A stretch of DNA of 22,917 nucleotides from JAWOJF01 sp046481785. Lineage in GTDB: Bacteria; Bacteroidota; Ignavibacteria; Ignavibacteriales; Ignavibacteriaceae. Shown piece by piece: positions 1 through 7,731 of the stretch. A model generated the notes under the pieces. The model searched no databases. It was not told the DNA's origin and was given only the letters and a program-made list of their open reading frames with translations. Position numbers and translations under genes: made by a program. Position 1 is the first letter of the stretch. Every line of letters begins with the position of its first letter. The DNA lies in contig JAWOJF010000134.1 of assembly GCA_046481785.1 (NCBI GenBank), positions 1 to 22,917 of the forward strand. Reading direction: 5' to 3'.

Positions 1-2
1 GA

Positions 3-425
3 GAGCCGGAAGGAAAAGCCGGTGAGGTAAAATCCAAATTACAGGATAACCCGAATATTTATGTAACACATCATATCGGTGCTTCAACCGAACAGGCACA
101 AAATGCTGTAGCTGAAGAAACAATAAAAATTATACTCGATTATATCCACAGCGGAATTATTGCTCATTGGGTTAACAGGGCAAAAGTAACAGATGCACAC
201 CACCAGCTTGTGGTTAAACATTATGACAAGCCCGGCGTACTTGCTTCAATACTGGCTGTAATAAGAGACGGAAGTATTAACATTGAAGAGATTGAAAATA
301 TAATTTTTGATGGCGGTGTAGTAGCTTGCTGCACAATGAAACTGAAAACATCTGCTACAACTGAAATGATAAAGAAGATAAATGAAAATCCGAATGTGTT
401 AAGTGTTTCTCATGTAGCTATTTAA
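3..425 (+). CDS. D-3-phosphoglycerate dehydrogenase-like, C-terminal part (5' truncated by window edge)
   Basis: The open frame runs in from the window edge, so only the last 140 residues are present. The first part holds the end of a D-isomer 2-hydroxyacid dehydrogenase catalytic domain: 'HHIGAST' followed by EQAQ carries the family's catalytic histidine. After a short linker comes an ACT domain (from about 'HHQLVVKHYDKPGVLASIL' to the end), the amino-acid-binding regulatory module of many SerA proteins. The ACT domain follows the catalytic domain directly, as in short E. coli-type SerA, unlike the long type encoded at 19946-21529. The expected reaction is NAD-dependent oxidation of 3-phosphoglycerate, the first step of serine synthesis, but another 2-hydroxyacid substrate cannot be excluded without the N-terminal part. 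A strong terminator follows 20 bases after the stop codon. Confidence 0.85.
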   Translation, partial: EPEGKAGEVKSKLQDNPNIYVTHHIGASTEQAQNAVAEETIKIILDYIHSGIIAHWVNRAKVTDAHHQLVVKHYDKPGVLASILAVIRDGSINIEEIENIIFDGGVVACCTMKLKTSATTEMIKKINENPNVLSVSHVAI

Positions 426-445
426 TTTGATATTAACCTCCAGGG

Positions 446-478
446 CCTCCAAGGTTTTCCTGAACCTTGGAGGTTTTT
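446..478 (+). terminator. Rho-independent terminator of the dehydrogenase gene
   Basis: A perfect 11-bp stem (CCTCCAAGGTT / AACCTTGGAGG) with a 6-base loop is followed at once by five T residues. It lies 20 bases after the + strand stop codon. The stem resembles the AACCTGCAAGGTTTTT repeat seen at 15157 and 15451, so the terminator may derive from, or have been copied as, a dispersed repeat. Confidence 0.85.
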
Positions 479-605
479 AAAAACAGCAGCACAATACATA
501 TTAAGGCAATGATTACATGAGGATTTTTTAATAAGCTTTTATTAGGGAATAACTTCAAGGTTGAGTCAAACCTTGCTGATTGAGGGCCCGATTTACGTAA
601 GGGAT

Positions 606-1361
606 TTACACATACTTAACTTCTACTATACTCTCAATTATTGCATGAAAATAAGGCAGCCTGATAAGCTGTTCAAGCCCCTCCAGATCCTGCTGATCAA
701 AATTTACGACTAAAGACGAGATGTTTGATTTTATATAATCCCTGGAAAGTTCAGGAAGCTTTTCATCAATATTCATCCCTTCAACATCATTAAAAATTCT
801 TTCCTCAATTCCGGAAATTCCTGAATGAAGTTCCTCAATTACTTCTTTTTTATTTGAAGCAAATATATAATTAACATAAGGGAGGTTTAGGCTTTCAGTT
901 ACTTCATCAGCAAGACTTACACCTTTGATAAATTTGTTATCCGCAAAATTCTGATCACCTGATATTATAAGATTTTTATTGCTGATATTATTATCCGCAA
1001 CAAGGTGTATTTGTACCACAGTGTCATACAACTCTTTAAAAAGCAGTTTTGATAATATTACTTCCTGCGAGGAAATATCACCAAATAAATGGATATCCTT
1101 TATCTCCCTTTGTTCCGGGCTATAATATAGATAAGAATTGCTAAGCTGGTTTTCAAAAGAGATGCCGTATTTAGAGGAAACGAAAAACTCTTTATGATTT
1201 ATCAGGTCCATCACCGGTATTAAGCCAACTGCATCCGGGTTTTTTTCCAGTTCGCCGGAAAGCACAGATGAAGGACGGAAAGAAATATCCGGATTTAGTT
1301 CTTCGCCAAGATGCTCAGAAATAAGCCTGGTAAAAATATTTTGAGGGAAAAAAAATCTCAT
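606..1361 (-). CDS. MqnA-like periplasmic-binding-fold protein, divergent
   Basis: A 251-residue protein without signal peptide or membrane segment. Parts resemble MqnA/MqnD-family proteins of the futalosine menaquinone pathway: 'AVGLIPVMDLIN' (about 44-55) is like the MqnA 'LALLP..L' stretch, 'YGISFENQLSNSYLYYS' is like 'GIAS.G.V.SVLLFS', and 'GVSLADEVTESLNLPYVNYIFAS' (about 147-169) is like the 'DLGE.W..LTGLPFV.A.W' region. The usual N-terminal 'YLNA.PL' motif is not visible, so catalysis as chorismate dehydratase is doubtful; a degenerate paralogue or a binding protein of the same fold is possible. The ATG at 1361 is the first start after an in-frame TAA 9 bases upstream and has only a weak AAGG near it. 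It lies downstream of rplS but a terminator stands between them. It converges on the + strand dehydrogenase. Confidence 0.5.
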   Translation of the reverse strand: MRFFFPQNIFTRLISEHLGEELNPDISFRPSSVLSGELEKNPDAVGLIPVMDLINHKEFFVSSKYGISFENQLSNSYLYYSPEQREIKDIHLFGDISSQEVILSKLLFKELYDTVVQIHLVADNNISNKNLIISGDQNFADNKFIKGVSLADEVTESLNLPYVNYIFASNKKEVIEELHSGISGIEERIFNDVEGMNIDEKLPELSRDYIKSNISSLVVNFDQQDLEGLEQLIRLPYFHAIIESIVEVKYV

Positions 1362-1386
1362 ACCTTGTTATTGAAATATTTACAAT

Positions 1387-1415
1387 AAAAAAGGACAAAC
1401 AATAATGTCTGTCCT
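1387..1415 (-). terminator. Rho-independent terminator after rplS
   Basis: On the minus strand AGGACAGAC, loop ATTATT, GTTTGTCCT form a 9-bp stem with one G-U pair, followed by six T residues (1392-1387). It begins 24 bases after the rplS stop and its T-run ends about 25 bases before the next start codon at 1361, so it probably ends the ffh-rplS transcript. Confidence 0.8.
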
Positions 1416-1439
1416 GCATATAAAAAAATATTTAAAGAA

Positions 1440-1778
1440 TTACTTTGTTTTAATTCTGGCCGCTTTACCGGAAAGATTTCTCAGGTAATAAAGTTTTGCT
1501 CTTCTTACACTGCCTTCTTTTAAGAGTTCAATTTTGGCAATTTTGGGTGAATTAAACGGGAATATTCTTTCAACACCAACACCGCTTGACATTTTTCTGA
1601 CAGTAAAAGTTTTGTTTGAGCCATTCCCTCTTATGCTTATTACATCACCTTCAAACGGCTGCACTCTTTCCTTATCACCTTCAATTACTCTAACATGCAC
1701 CTTTATATGATCACCAGGATTAAATGCCGGGAAATCAGTCCGTTTTTGGTCGGGCAATATGTTATTAATATCAATCAT
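1440..1778 (-). CDS. rplS: 50S ribosomal protein L19
   Basis: L19 sits at the 30S-50S interface. The 112-residue product carries the family's conserved stretches: 'FNPGDHIKVHVRVIEGDKER' near the N-terminus, 'FEGDVISIRGNG', 'FTVRKMSSGVGVERIFP' and the basic C-terminus 'KLYYLRNLSGKAARIK'. The length is normal for L19. I chose the ATG at 1778 because GGAG lies 6 bases upstream; a GTG at 1790 in the same frame would add four residues but would place that GGAG inside the coding sequence. The start overlaps the last 8 bases of trmD (ATGATTGA), which suggests translational coupling. The trmD-rplS pairing after rimM and rpsP is widely conserved in bacteria. A terminator follows the gene. Confidence 0.97.
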   Translation of the reverse strand: MIDINNILPDQKRTDFPAFNPGDHIKVHVRVIEGDKERVQPFEGDVISIRGNGSNKTFTVRKMSSGVGVERIFPFNSPKIAKIELLKEGSVRRAKLYYLRNLSGKAARIKTK

Positions 1779-2466
1779 TATTTTCTCCACTTATTATATT
1801 ATTTTTTTTCCATTTTTCAGTTAAAACTGCTGACTGCTGTTGTTTCCATTTTTTAATTTCTTTTTCATTACCTGAAAGCAGTACCTCAGGCACTTTCATT
1901 CCTTTATATTCTGCCGGACGTGTGTAATAAGGAGCTTCAACCTTATCTCCATCCTGGAATGAATCATCAAGAGCAGACTCACTATCATTAAGAACGCCGG
2001 GTATCAGCCTAACTACTGCATCAATTACAAGCAAAGCAGGCAATTCTCCTCCGGTCAGCACAAAATTTCCTATCGAAATTTCTTCGGTAGCAAACTTTTC
2101 CCTGACACGGTCATCAATTTCTTTATAATGCCCGGCAACAAGAATTATATTTTCTGCAAGAGAGAGTCTGTTGGCAGTTTTCTGATTAAAAACTTTCCCT
2201 TTAGGAGTAAGAAAAACAATATAATTGTAAGTTGTTTCCTTCTGCAGTTTTTCAATACATTCAAAGAACGGTTCAGGCTTAAGCACCATCCCGGCTCCGC
2301 CGCCAAATGGTTTATCATCAATCTGCTTATGTTTATTAAAGGCATAATCTCTAAGATTATGAATAAAGATTTTTACTTTACCTTTATCCTGGGCTCTTTT
2401 AATAATACTTGTATTTAACGGGCTTAAAAGCAGATCGGGTACTGCGGAAATTATATCAATCCTCAT
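1771..2466 (-). CDS. trmD: tRNA (guanine-N1)-methyltransferase
   Basis: TrmD methylates N1 of G37 next to the anticodon of a tRNA subset, using S-adenosylmethionine and a trefoil-knot (SPOUT) fold; it acts as a dimer. The 231-residue product shows 'PFGGGAGMVLKPEP' (about 54-67), 'VAGHYKEIDDRV' and 'ISIGNFVLTGGELPAL' of the knot, then 'DSFQDG' and 'YYTRPAEYKG..VPEVLLSG'. Two positions differ from the E. coli/Haemophilus pattern: 'GRYEGID' reads GHYKEID, and the aspartate in 'LLDCPHYTRP', the proposed catalytic base, aligns with glutamate in 'VEAPYYTRP'. Sequence around this site is variable in the family, so loss of activity is not implied. The start ATG overlaps the end of rimM by 11 bases. 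Confidence 0.96.
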   Translation of the reverse strand: MRIDIISAVPDLLLSPLNTSIIKRAQDKGKVKIFIHNLRDYAFNKHKQIDDKPFGGGAGMVLKPEPFFECIEKLQKETTYNYIVFLTPKGKVFNQKTANRLSLAENIILVAGHYKEIDDRVREKFATEEISIGNFVLTGGELPALLVIDAVVRLIPGVLNDSESALDDSFQDGDKVEAPYYTRPAEYKGMKVPEVLLSGNEKEIKKWKQQQSAVLTEKWKKNNIISGENND

Positions 2467-2971
2467 CTTCGTACAAATCTTTCCCCGGCATTAGAATCAG
2501 AATTTTTTTTTCAGAATCAAAATTTTCAATAAATTCATTTACTGCGGGAATTAAGATCTCTTTTCCCTGTTTATCAATTATAACATAAACATCGTTAGCC
2601 GGTAAGCTAAGGATATCAGTAATTTTGCCAATCTCAACATTATTTTTAAGAACAATACTCCCTATCAGGTCATGAATAAAAAAGTAATCTTCCGGCAGTT
2701 TAACAAGATTACTGTTATCCACATATAATTCTTTATTAACCAGAATCCCGGCTTCCTTTTCATCATTAAAATTTTTGAATTTAATAATAAAAAAGTCTTT
2801 TACATTTTTAACTTCTTCAACAAGAAATTCTTTTTTAACTCCAAAGAAATTAATATATACCTTTTTAAGGGCGTAAAAGCGCTCAGGGAAATCTGAAAAA
2901 GACGTAATTCTTACAAATCCATGCCTGCCGTAAACTGAGTGAATTTTGGCAACAAGGAAGTAATCAGTCAC
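2456..2971 (-). CDS. rimM: 16S rRNA processing/ribosome maturation factor RimM
   Basis: RimM binds S19 and helps mature the 30S head. The 171-residue product has the N-terminal RimM beta-barrel beginning 'VAKIHSVYGRHGFVRI' (the usual form is G.I...HG..G...V), a middle part with 'NKELYVD', and the PRC-barrel half with 'DLIGSIVLKNNVEIGKITDI' and 'NDVYVIIDKQGKEILIPAV'. The length is typical. The start codon is GTG (2971), 20 bases after the khpA stop, with only a distant GGAAT upstream. Its end overlaps trmD by 11 bases. The order rpsP-khpA-rimM-trmD-rplS strongly supports the assignment. Confidence 0.94.
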   Translation of the reverse strand: MTDYFLVAKIHSVYGRHGFVRITSFSDFPERFYALKKVYINFFGVKKEFLVEEVKNVKDFFIIKFKNFNDEKEAGILVNKELYVDNSNLVKLPEDYFFIHDLIGSIVLKNNVEIGKITDILSLPANDVYVIIDKQGKEILIPAVNEFIENFDSEKKILILMPGKDLYEDED

Positions 2972-2991
2972 TATAATTAAAATATTCCGTT

Positions 2992-3225
2992 TTAGTCGAG
3001 AATTTCTAAAATAGCTCTCTTGCCCTCTTTAGCTGCAACAGCAGTTAAAAGAGTCCTCATAGCCTGGGCTGTTTTACCCTGTTTACCGATAACCTTACCG
3101 ACATCATCAGCCTGCACTTTAAGTGAAAGCACAACTTTATTGTCTTCCGGAGCTTTCTCTTCAATAACCACACTGCCGGGGTTATCTACTAGGTGCTTAG
3201 CAATAAATTCAATGAATTCTTTCAT
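2992..3225 (-). CDS. khpA: KH-domain RNA-binding protein KhpA
   Basis: A 77-residue single KH-domain protein of the YlqC/UPF0109 family. The RNA-binding GxxG loop is visible as 'VIGKQGKTAQAMRTLL' (G47-G50). In other bacteria KhpA binds many RNAs, often with KhpB/Jag, and affects cell-division and envelope genes; its exact job here is not known. It has a strong ribosome binding site: GGAGG nine bases before the ATG. It lies between rpsP and rimM, its common position. The 85-base gap from rpsP is the largest in this cluster and shows no clear terminator. Confidence 0.93.
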   Translation of the reverse strand: MKEFIEFIAKHLVDNPGSVVIEEKAPEDNKVVLSLKVQADDVGKVIGKQGKTAQAMRTLLTAVAAKEGKRAILEILD

Positions 3226-3310
3226 AGAAAGAAGCCTCCTATATATAAAGCACGGGAGCTTTAGAAATTATGTACAGAATACCCCTGCAAGCATCCCTGA
3301 TTATCGGGAC

Positions 3311-3748
3311 TTACTTTTCTTCAACAGGATTCTCTTCAGAAGTAGCGCCCTTAACTTCTGCTGTACTCTCGTTTTCTTGTTTAGCAGAACCTTTGCTTTT
3401 CCTGGAAGTTTTGCTCTGTGCCTTTGCTTCGTGTAGCTTCGCCCAGTTTTCCAATTCAGTCTGAATTTTTTCTTCAGATAATCCCTTGCGGATTAATTCT
3501 CTCTTTAACAGAATTCCCTTTTTACTTAACAAGCTTTTTACAGTATCAGTAGGCTGTGCACCAACACCAAGCCAGTATAAAGCTCTGTCCTCTTTAATTT
3601 CAATAGTAAAAGGATCGGTTAAAGGATTATATAATCCAATAGCCTCAAGAAATTTTCCGTCACGCGGAGACCTGGCATCAGCCGCTACAACTTTATATAC
3701 CGGCTGTTTCTTTTTTCCCATTCTCCTAAGTCTTAACTTAACTGCCAA
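3311..3748 (-). CDS. rpsP: 30S ribosomal protein S16 with extended C-terminus
   Basis: S16 is an assembly protein of the 30S body. Residues 1-80 form the conserved domain ('AVKLRLRRMGKKKQPVYKVV', 'DARSPRDGKFLE.IG.YNPL', 'RALYWLGVGAQPTDTVKSLL'). The remaining ~60 residues are a low-complexity tail rich in Lys, Glu, Ser and Ala, making the protein about 145 residues against the usual 80-90; such tails are known in Bacteroidota-type S16. The start codon is TTG: it is placed by the family N-terminus (MAVK.RL.R.G) and by a GGAGG ten bases upstream, and no in-frame ATG fits until residue 10. It follows ffh by 25 bases. Confidence 0.96.
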   Translation of the reverse strand: MAVKLRLRRMGKKKQPVYKVVAADARSPRDGKFLEAIGLYNPLTDPFTIEIKEDRALYWLGVGAQPTDTVKSLLSKKGILLKRELIRKGLSEEKIQTELENWAKLHEAKAQSKTSRKSKGSAKQENESTAEVKGATSEENPVEEK

Positions 3749-3773
3749 TTATTTTGAACCTCCAAATTAACGA

Positions 3774-5099
3774 TCAATTGAATTTAAAATTTTTAAATGA
3801 GCCGTTTAACCCGCCCTTCCGGTTAAGCTTCTTCATCATATTTTGCATATCGCCAAACTGCTTTATTAACCGGTTAACATCCTGAATTGTAGTACCGCTT
3901 CCTCTGGCAATTCTCATACGCCTGCTTCCATTTAATACTTTAGGAGCAGAGCGTTCTTTGGGCGTCATAGAGTTAATTATGGCCTCTACTTTTACCAGCG
4001 CCTTATCATCAATTTGCGCATTTTTTATCTGTGAACCCAGCCCGGGAATCATTCCCAGCAGCGATGATAAAGAACCCATTTTCTTAATTACTTTAATTTG
4101 CTTAAGAAAATCTTCAAAATCAAATTTATTTTTCCGTAGTTTTTCCTCCAGTTTGCCGGCTTCATCCTCGTCAAAGCTTTCCTGTGCCTTCTCTACCAGG
4201 GAAACAATGTCCCCTTTTCCAAGTATTCTGGATGCCAGCCTCTCAGGATGAAACACCTCAAGAGCAGTCAGTTTCTCGCCGTTGCTGATAAATTTTATCG
4301 GTTTTCCAACAACAGCCCTTATCGAAAGTGAAGCTCCGCCGCGGGCATCGCCGTCAAGTTTAGTAAGAACTATCCCGTCATAATTAACACGTTCATTAAA
4401 AGCTTTTGCAGAGTTTACTGCATCCTGGCCCGTCATTGCATCAACTACAAATAATGATTCAGCCGGTTTTACAATATCTTTAATTGCGGCAACTTCATTC
4501 ATCATATCTTCATCAACATGAAGCCTGCCCGCTGTATCAATAATAACAGTATTTATGTTATTTTCTTTTGCATAAACCAAAGACTCCCGGGTTACCTTCC
4601 CCGCGTCTCTTTCCTCAAGAGAAAAAACCTTTACATCAATCTGTGCTCCCAGAAGCTTAAGTTGTTCAATTGCAGCAGGCCTGTATATATCGGCAGCAAC
4701 TAAAAGAACTTTCCGCCCTGCTTCTTTAAGGCGCCTGGCAAGCTTGGCAGAAAATGTGGTTTTACCTGAACCCTGCAAACCAACTATCAATATGGTGGTT
4801 ATACCCGATCCATTTAATTTAATTTCAGTATGTTCGCCGCCTAATAAATTTACAAGTTCATCGTAAATTATTTTAGTAATAAGCTGCCCCGGTGTAATGG
4901 AAGTAATTACATCCTGCCCCAGAGCTTTTGTTGTAACTTTGTCAATGAACTCTTTAGCAACTTTATAATTTACATCGGCATCCAGAAGAACACGCCTGAT
5001 CTCGCGCAAAGTATCAGATATATTTTTTTCTGTAAGCTTTCCCTGTCCTCTAATTTTCTTTAAAGTCGTATCAAATTTAAGTGTTAATTCTTCTAACAT
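3774..5099 (-). CDS. ffh: Signal recognition particle GTPase Ffh (SRP54)
   Basis: Ffh binds signal sequences of nascent membrane and secreted proteins together with SRP RNA and delivers them to FtsY. The 441-residue product shows the N domain (1 to about 95, with 'LREIRRVLLDADVNYKVAKEF'), the G domain with P-loop 'GLQGSGKTT' (107-115), 'DTAGR' and 'TKLDGDARGG', and the M domain with the RNA-binding 'RRMRIARGSGTT' and 'MKKL' near the C-terminus. The length is typical, though the Met-rich tail is short. It is the first gene of the ffh-rpsP-khpA-rimM-trmD-rplS cluster. Upstream lies a 167-base gap to atpG that is mostly a 7-bp tandem repeat. Confidence 0.97.
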   Translation of the reverse strand: MLEELTLKFDTTLKKIRGQGKLTEKNISDTLREIRRVLLDADVNYKVAKEFIDKVTTKALGQDVITSITPGQLITKIIYDELVNLLGGEHTEIKLNGSGITTILIVGLQGSGKTTFSAKLARRLKEAGRKVLLVAADIYRPAAIEQLKLLGAQIDVKVFSLEERDAGKVTRESLVYAKENNINTVIIDTAGRLHVDEDMMNEVAAIKDIVKPAESLFVVDAMTGQDAVNSAKAFNERVNYDGIVLTKLDGDARGGASLSIRAVVGKPIKFISNGEKLTALEVFHPERLASRILGKGDIVSLVEKAQESFDEDEAGKLEEKLRKNKFDFEDFLKQIKVIKKMGSLSSLLGMIPGLGSQIKNAQIDDKALVKVEAIINSMTPKERSAPKVLNGSRRMRIARGSGTTIQDVNRLIKQFGDMQNMMKKLNRKGGLNGSFKNFKFN

Positions 5100-5153
5100 A
5101 ACTCTCTATTAGTGTCTGCAATATTTTATATCAGTCAAAAGTTACCTGTCCTT

Positions 5154-5265
5154 CTGACATCTGACTTTTGACCTCTGACCTCTGACTTTTGACCTCTGAC
5201 TTTTGACCTCTGACCTCTGACTTTTGACCTCTGATCTCTGACTTTTGACCTCTGACTTCTGATAT
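5154..5265. repeat. Heptanucleotide tandem repeat, 16 units, between atpG and ffh
   Basis: Sixteen consecutive 7-base units fill 112 bases without a break in phase. The unit is YTGACYT on the + strand (ctgactt, ttgacct and ctgacct are the three main forms; ctgacat, ctgatct and ctgatat are variants). The most common higher order is ctgactt-ttgacct, with ctgacct inserted at intervals. The last unit ends one base before the atpG stop codon (5269-5267), and degenerate units (tcagtca, aaagtta) may continue to about 5132. No terminator for the atp operon is visible apart from this block. Confidence 0.95.
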
Positions 5266-5266
5266 T

Positions 5267-6145
5267 CTATCCTTCTTGTAAGGCATTGGCTCCGGAAACA
5301 ATTTCAAGAATTTCTTTAGTAATTGATGCCTGGCGTTCCCTATTATATTTTAACTGCAAAGTACGTATTAATTCCTTAGCATTAGTTGTTGCATTATCCA
5401 TAGCAGTCATCCTGGCACCAAGCTCAGCCGCATTAGATTCAAGAAGTATTCTCCACATTTGTGCTTTAAGGTGTTTAGGCAGCAAATAATTTAAGATATA
5501 CTTCTGATCCGGTTCATAAATATAATCCGGCTGTTTATGATTTTCTTTACCGGTTTCGTTATCAACAGGTACCGGCAGAAATTGTTCCGCTGTTATTTTT
5601 TGCTGAATAACAGATTTAAACTCGTTGTATATTATGATAACCTTATCAAATATACCATCCAGATAATTTTTGATAAGTTCATCAGTAATACTTAAAGCGG
5701 ATTCATAGTGAAGTGTTGAAAATATGCCTGTTCTTTGTCCGGCAATATCGTAATCTCTTCTGCTGAAAAACTCAAAACTTTTCCTGCCAATACAAAATAT
5801 ATGAGCAGTTACATTACCATTATTAAGGTCTTCACCAACATATCTTGCTGCTTCCTTTATCAGGTTAGTGTTAAAAGCACCGCACAAACCTCTGTCAGAG
5901 GAAACAACCACTACAGCTACATTCCTTACCTCACGCGGGGCAATAAACGGATTAGCTGCTATATCATCCTCAGCAATAAGATGATTTAATAAAGCAGATA
6001 TTCTTCTTGCATAAGGACGGGCATTAATAATTGATTCCTGTGCTCTCCTTAATTTGGCAGCAGCCACCATCTTCATTGCTTTGGTAATCTGCTGCGTACT
6101 TTGCACGCCTTTTATCCGGTTTTTTATATCGCGTAATGTAGCCAT
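5267..6145 (-). CDS. atpG: ATP synthase F1 gamma subunit
   Basis: Gamma is the central rotor shaft of F1. The 292-residue product starts with the diagnostic 'RDIKNRIKGVQSTQQITKAMKMVAAAKLRRAQ' helix, contains 'VVVSSDRGLCGAFN' (the usual family form is S.RGLCG..N) and ends with 'ELGARMTAMDNATTNAKELI' and 'NRERQASITKEI.EIV.GA.AL', the C-terminal half of the coiled coil. Its length is normal. It lies 8 bases after atpA and is the last gene of this atp cluster; beta and epsilon genes do not follow. A 7-bp tandem repeat starts one base after its TAG stop. Confidence 0.97.
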   Translation of the reverse strand: MATLRDIKNRIKGVQSTQQITKAMKMVAAAKLRRAQESIINARPYARRISALLNHLIAEDDIAANPFIAPREVRNVAVVVVSSDRGLCGAFNTNLIKEAARYVGEDLNNGNVTAHIFCIGRKSFEFFSRRDYDIAGQRTGIFSTLHYESALSITDELIKNYLDGIFDKVIIIYNEFKSVIQQKITAEQFLPVPVDNETGKENHKQPDYIYEPDQKYILNYLLPKHLKAQMWRILLESNAAELGARMTAMDNATTNAKELIRTLQLKYNRERQASITKEILEIVSGANALQEG

Positions 6146-6153
6146 AAATTATT

Positions 6154-7710
6154 TTATACTGCTGCAGTTGCTTTAAACGAAACAGTAAACTCTTCTGCAG
6201 CTTTTTTAATCAGAGCAATGGTATCATCACTCAGTTGTTTTTCTTTTTTAATTGTTTCAAAAATATTGTTGTACTTAACTTCAACATATTCAAGGAATTC
6301 TTTTTCAAACTTCTTAACCTGGTTAACAGGAATTTCATCAAAATAACCATTTGTACCAAGATAGATTGAAACCACCTGTCTCTCAACAGGAGAAGGTGAA
6401 TATTGTCCCTGTTTCAATAACTCAACAAGCCTGGCACCCTTCGAAAGAGTTTTTTGTGTAGATTTATCAAGATCAGAACCAAATTTCGCAAAAGCTTCCA
6501 GTTCCCTGTATTGCGCCAGGTCAAGCTTTAAAGTTCCGGCTACTTTTTTCATAGCTTTAATCTGAGCATTACCACCCACACGTGAAACCGAAATACCCAC
6601 GTTAATAGCAGGCCTTACGCCGGCATTAAACAAATTAGATTCAAGATATATCTGTCCGTCAGTAATAGAAATAACGTTTGTAGGTATGTAAGCCGAAACA
6701 TCACCCTGCTGAGTTTCAATAACCGGCAAGGCTGTTAAACTTCCGCCGCCAAGTTCATCACTTAGTTTTGATGCTCTTTCAAGCAGCCTTGAATGGAGAT
6801 AGAAAACATCACCGGGATAAGCTTCGCGGCCGGGAGGCCTTCTTAACAATAAAGAAAGCTCACGGTAAGCCGCAGCTTGTTTTGAAAGATCATCATAAAT
6901 AACAAGAGCATGCCTTCCGCTGTCACGGAAATATTCACCAAGTGTAGCACCCGAATATGGAGCAATAAACTGTAAAGGTGCCGGGTCAGTTGCAGATGCA
7001 GAAATAACTGTTGTATATGCCATAGCATCATGTTCATTCAGTTTAGCAACCACATGGGCAACTGTAGAACTTTTCTGCCCTATTGCAACGTAAATACAAA
7101 AAACAGGATTAACACCAAGTTTTTTAGCTTCCTCTGTATGAGTAATTTTTTGATTGATTATAGCATCAACAGCAACAGCAGTTTTTCCTGTCTGCCTGTC
7201 GCCAATGATTAATTCTCTTTGCCCGCGGCCGATAGGTATCATGGCATCAATAGCAGTAATACCGGTTTGCAGTGGTTCTTTTACGGGCTGGCGCTGTACT
7301 ACGCCTAAAGCTTTTCTTTCAATAGGCAGAAACTTGTCGGTAGTAATTGTCCCTTTGCCGTCCAGCGGTGTACCAAGCGGATTGATTACACGCCCCAGCA
7401 TTTGTTCGCCTACAGGCATTGAAGCAACCCTTTTTGTTCTCTTTACAACATCACCTTCTTTTATAAGGGTATAATCACCAAAGATAACACAGCCTACGCT
7501 GTCTTCTTCAAGATTAAGAACCATACCGAAAACATCATGAGGAAATTCAACAAGTTCGCTTGCCATTACCTTCGATAAGCCGTACACCCTCGCAATACCA
7601 TCTCCAACCTGTAGAACGGTTCCAACATCATAAATATCCATTTCATTTTCATATCCTGAAAGCTGTTTTCTTAGTATCGCCGATATTTCATCCGGTCTTA
7701 CTTCTGCCAT
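6154..7710 (-). CDS. atpA: ATP synthase F1 alpha subunit
   Basis: Alpha carries the non-catalytic nucleotide sites of the F1 hexamer. The 518-residue product has the N-terminal beta-barrel, P-loop 'GDRQTGKT' (170-177), Walker B 'HALVIYDDLSKQ', 'LLRRPPGREAYPGDVFYLHSRLLERA' and the conserved 'GISVSRVGG' with the arginine finger that completes the beta catalytic site. The family length is about 500-520. An AAGGA lies ahead of the ATG at suitable distance. The 110-base gap from atpH contains a pair of REP-like palindromes. Confidence 0.98.
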   Translation of the reverse strand: MAEVRPDEISAILRKQLSGYENEMDIYDVGTVLQVGDGIARVYGLSKVMASELVEFPHDVFGMVLNLEEDSVGCVIFGDYTLIKEGDVVKRTKRVASMPVGEQMLGRVINPLGTPLDGKGTITTDKFLPIERKALGVVQRQPVKEPLQTGITAIDAMIPIGRGQRELIIGDRQTGKTAVAVDAIINQKITHTEEAKKLGVNPVFCIYVAIGQKSSTVAHVVAKLNEHDAMAYTTVISASATDPAPLQFIAPYSGATLGEYFRDSGRHALVIYDDLSKQAAAYRELSLLLRRPPGREAYPGDVFYLHSRLLERASKLSDELGGGSLTALPVIETQQGDVSAYIPTNVISITDGQIYLESNLFNAGVRPAINVGISVSRVGGNAQIKAMKKVAGTLKLDLAQYRELEAFAKFGSDLDKSTQKTLSKGARLVELLKQGQYSPSPVERQVVSIYLGTNGYFDEIPVNQVKKFEKEFLEYVEVKYNNIFETIKKEKQLSDDTIALIKKAAEEFTVSFKATAAV

Positions 7711-7731
7711 TTTTTATTCCTTTTTATTTTT

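Noticed and set aside
556..575. Hairpin CAAGGTT-gagtca-AACCTTG as terminator of the MqnA-like gene
   Set aside because: The 7-bp stem is real but no T-run follows on the minus strand, so I could not support a terminator call.
5154..5265. CRISPR array
   Set aside because: Units are contiguous heptads without spacers, and no cas gene is present.
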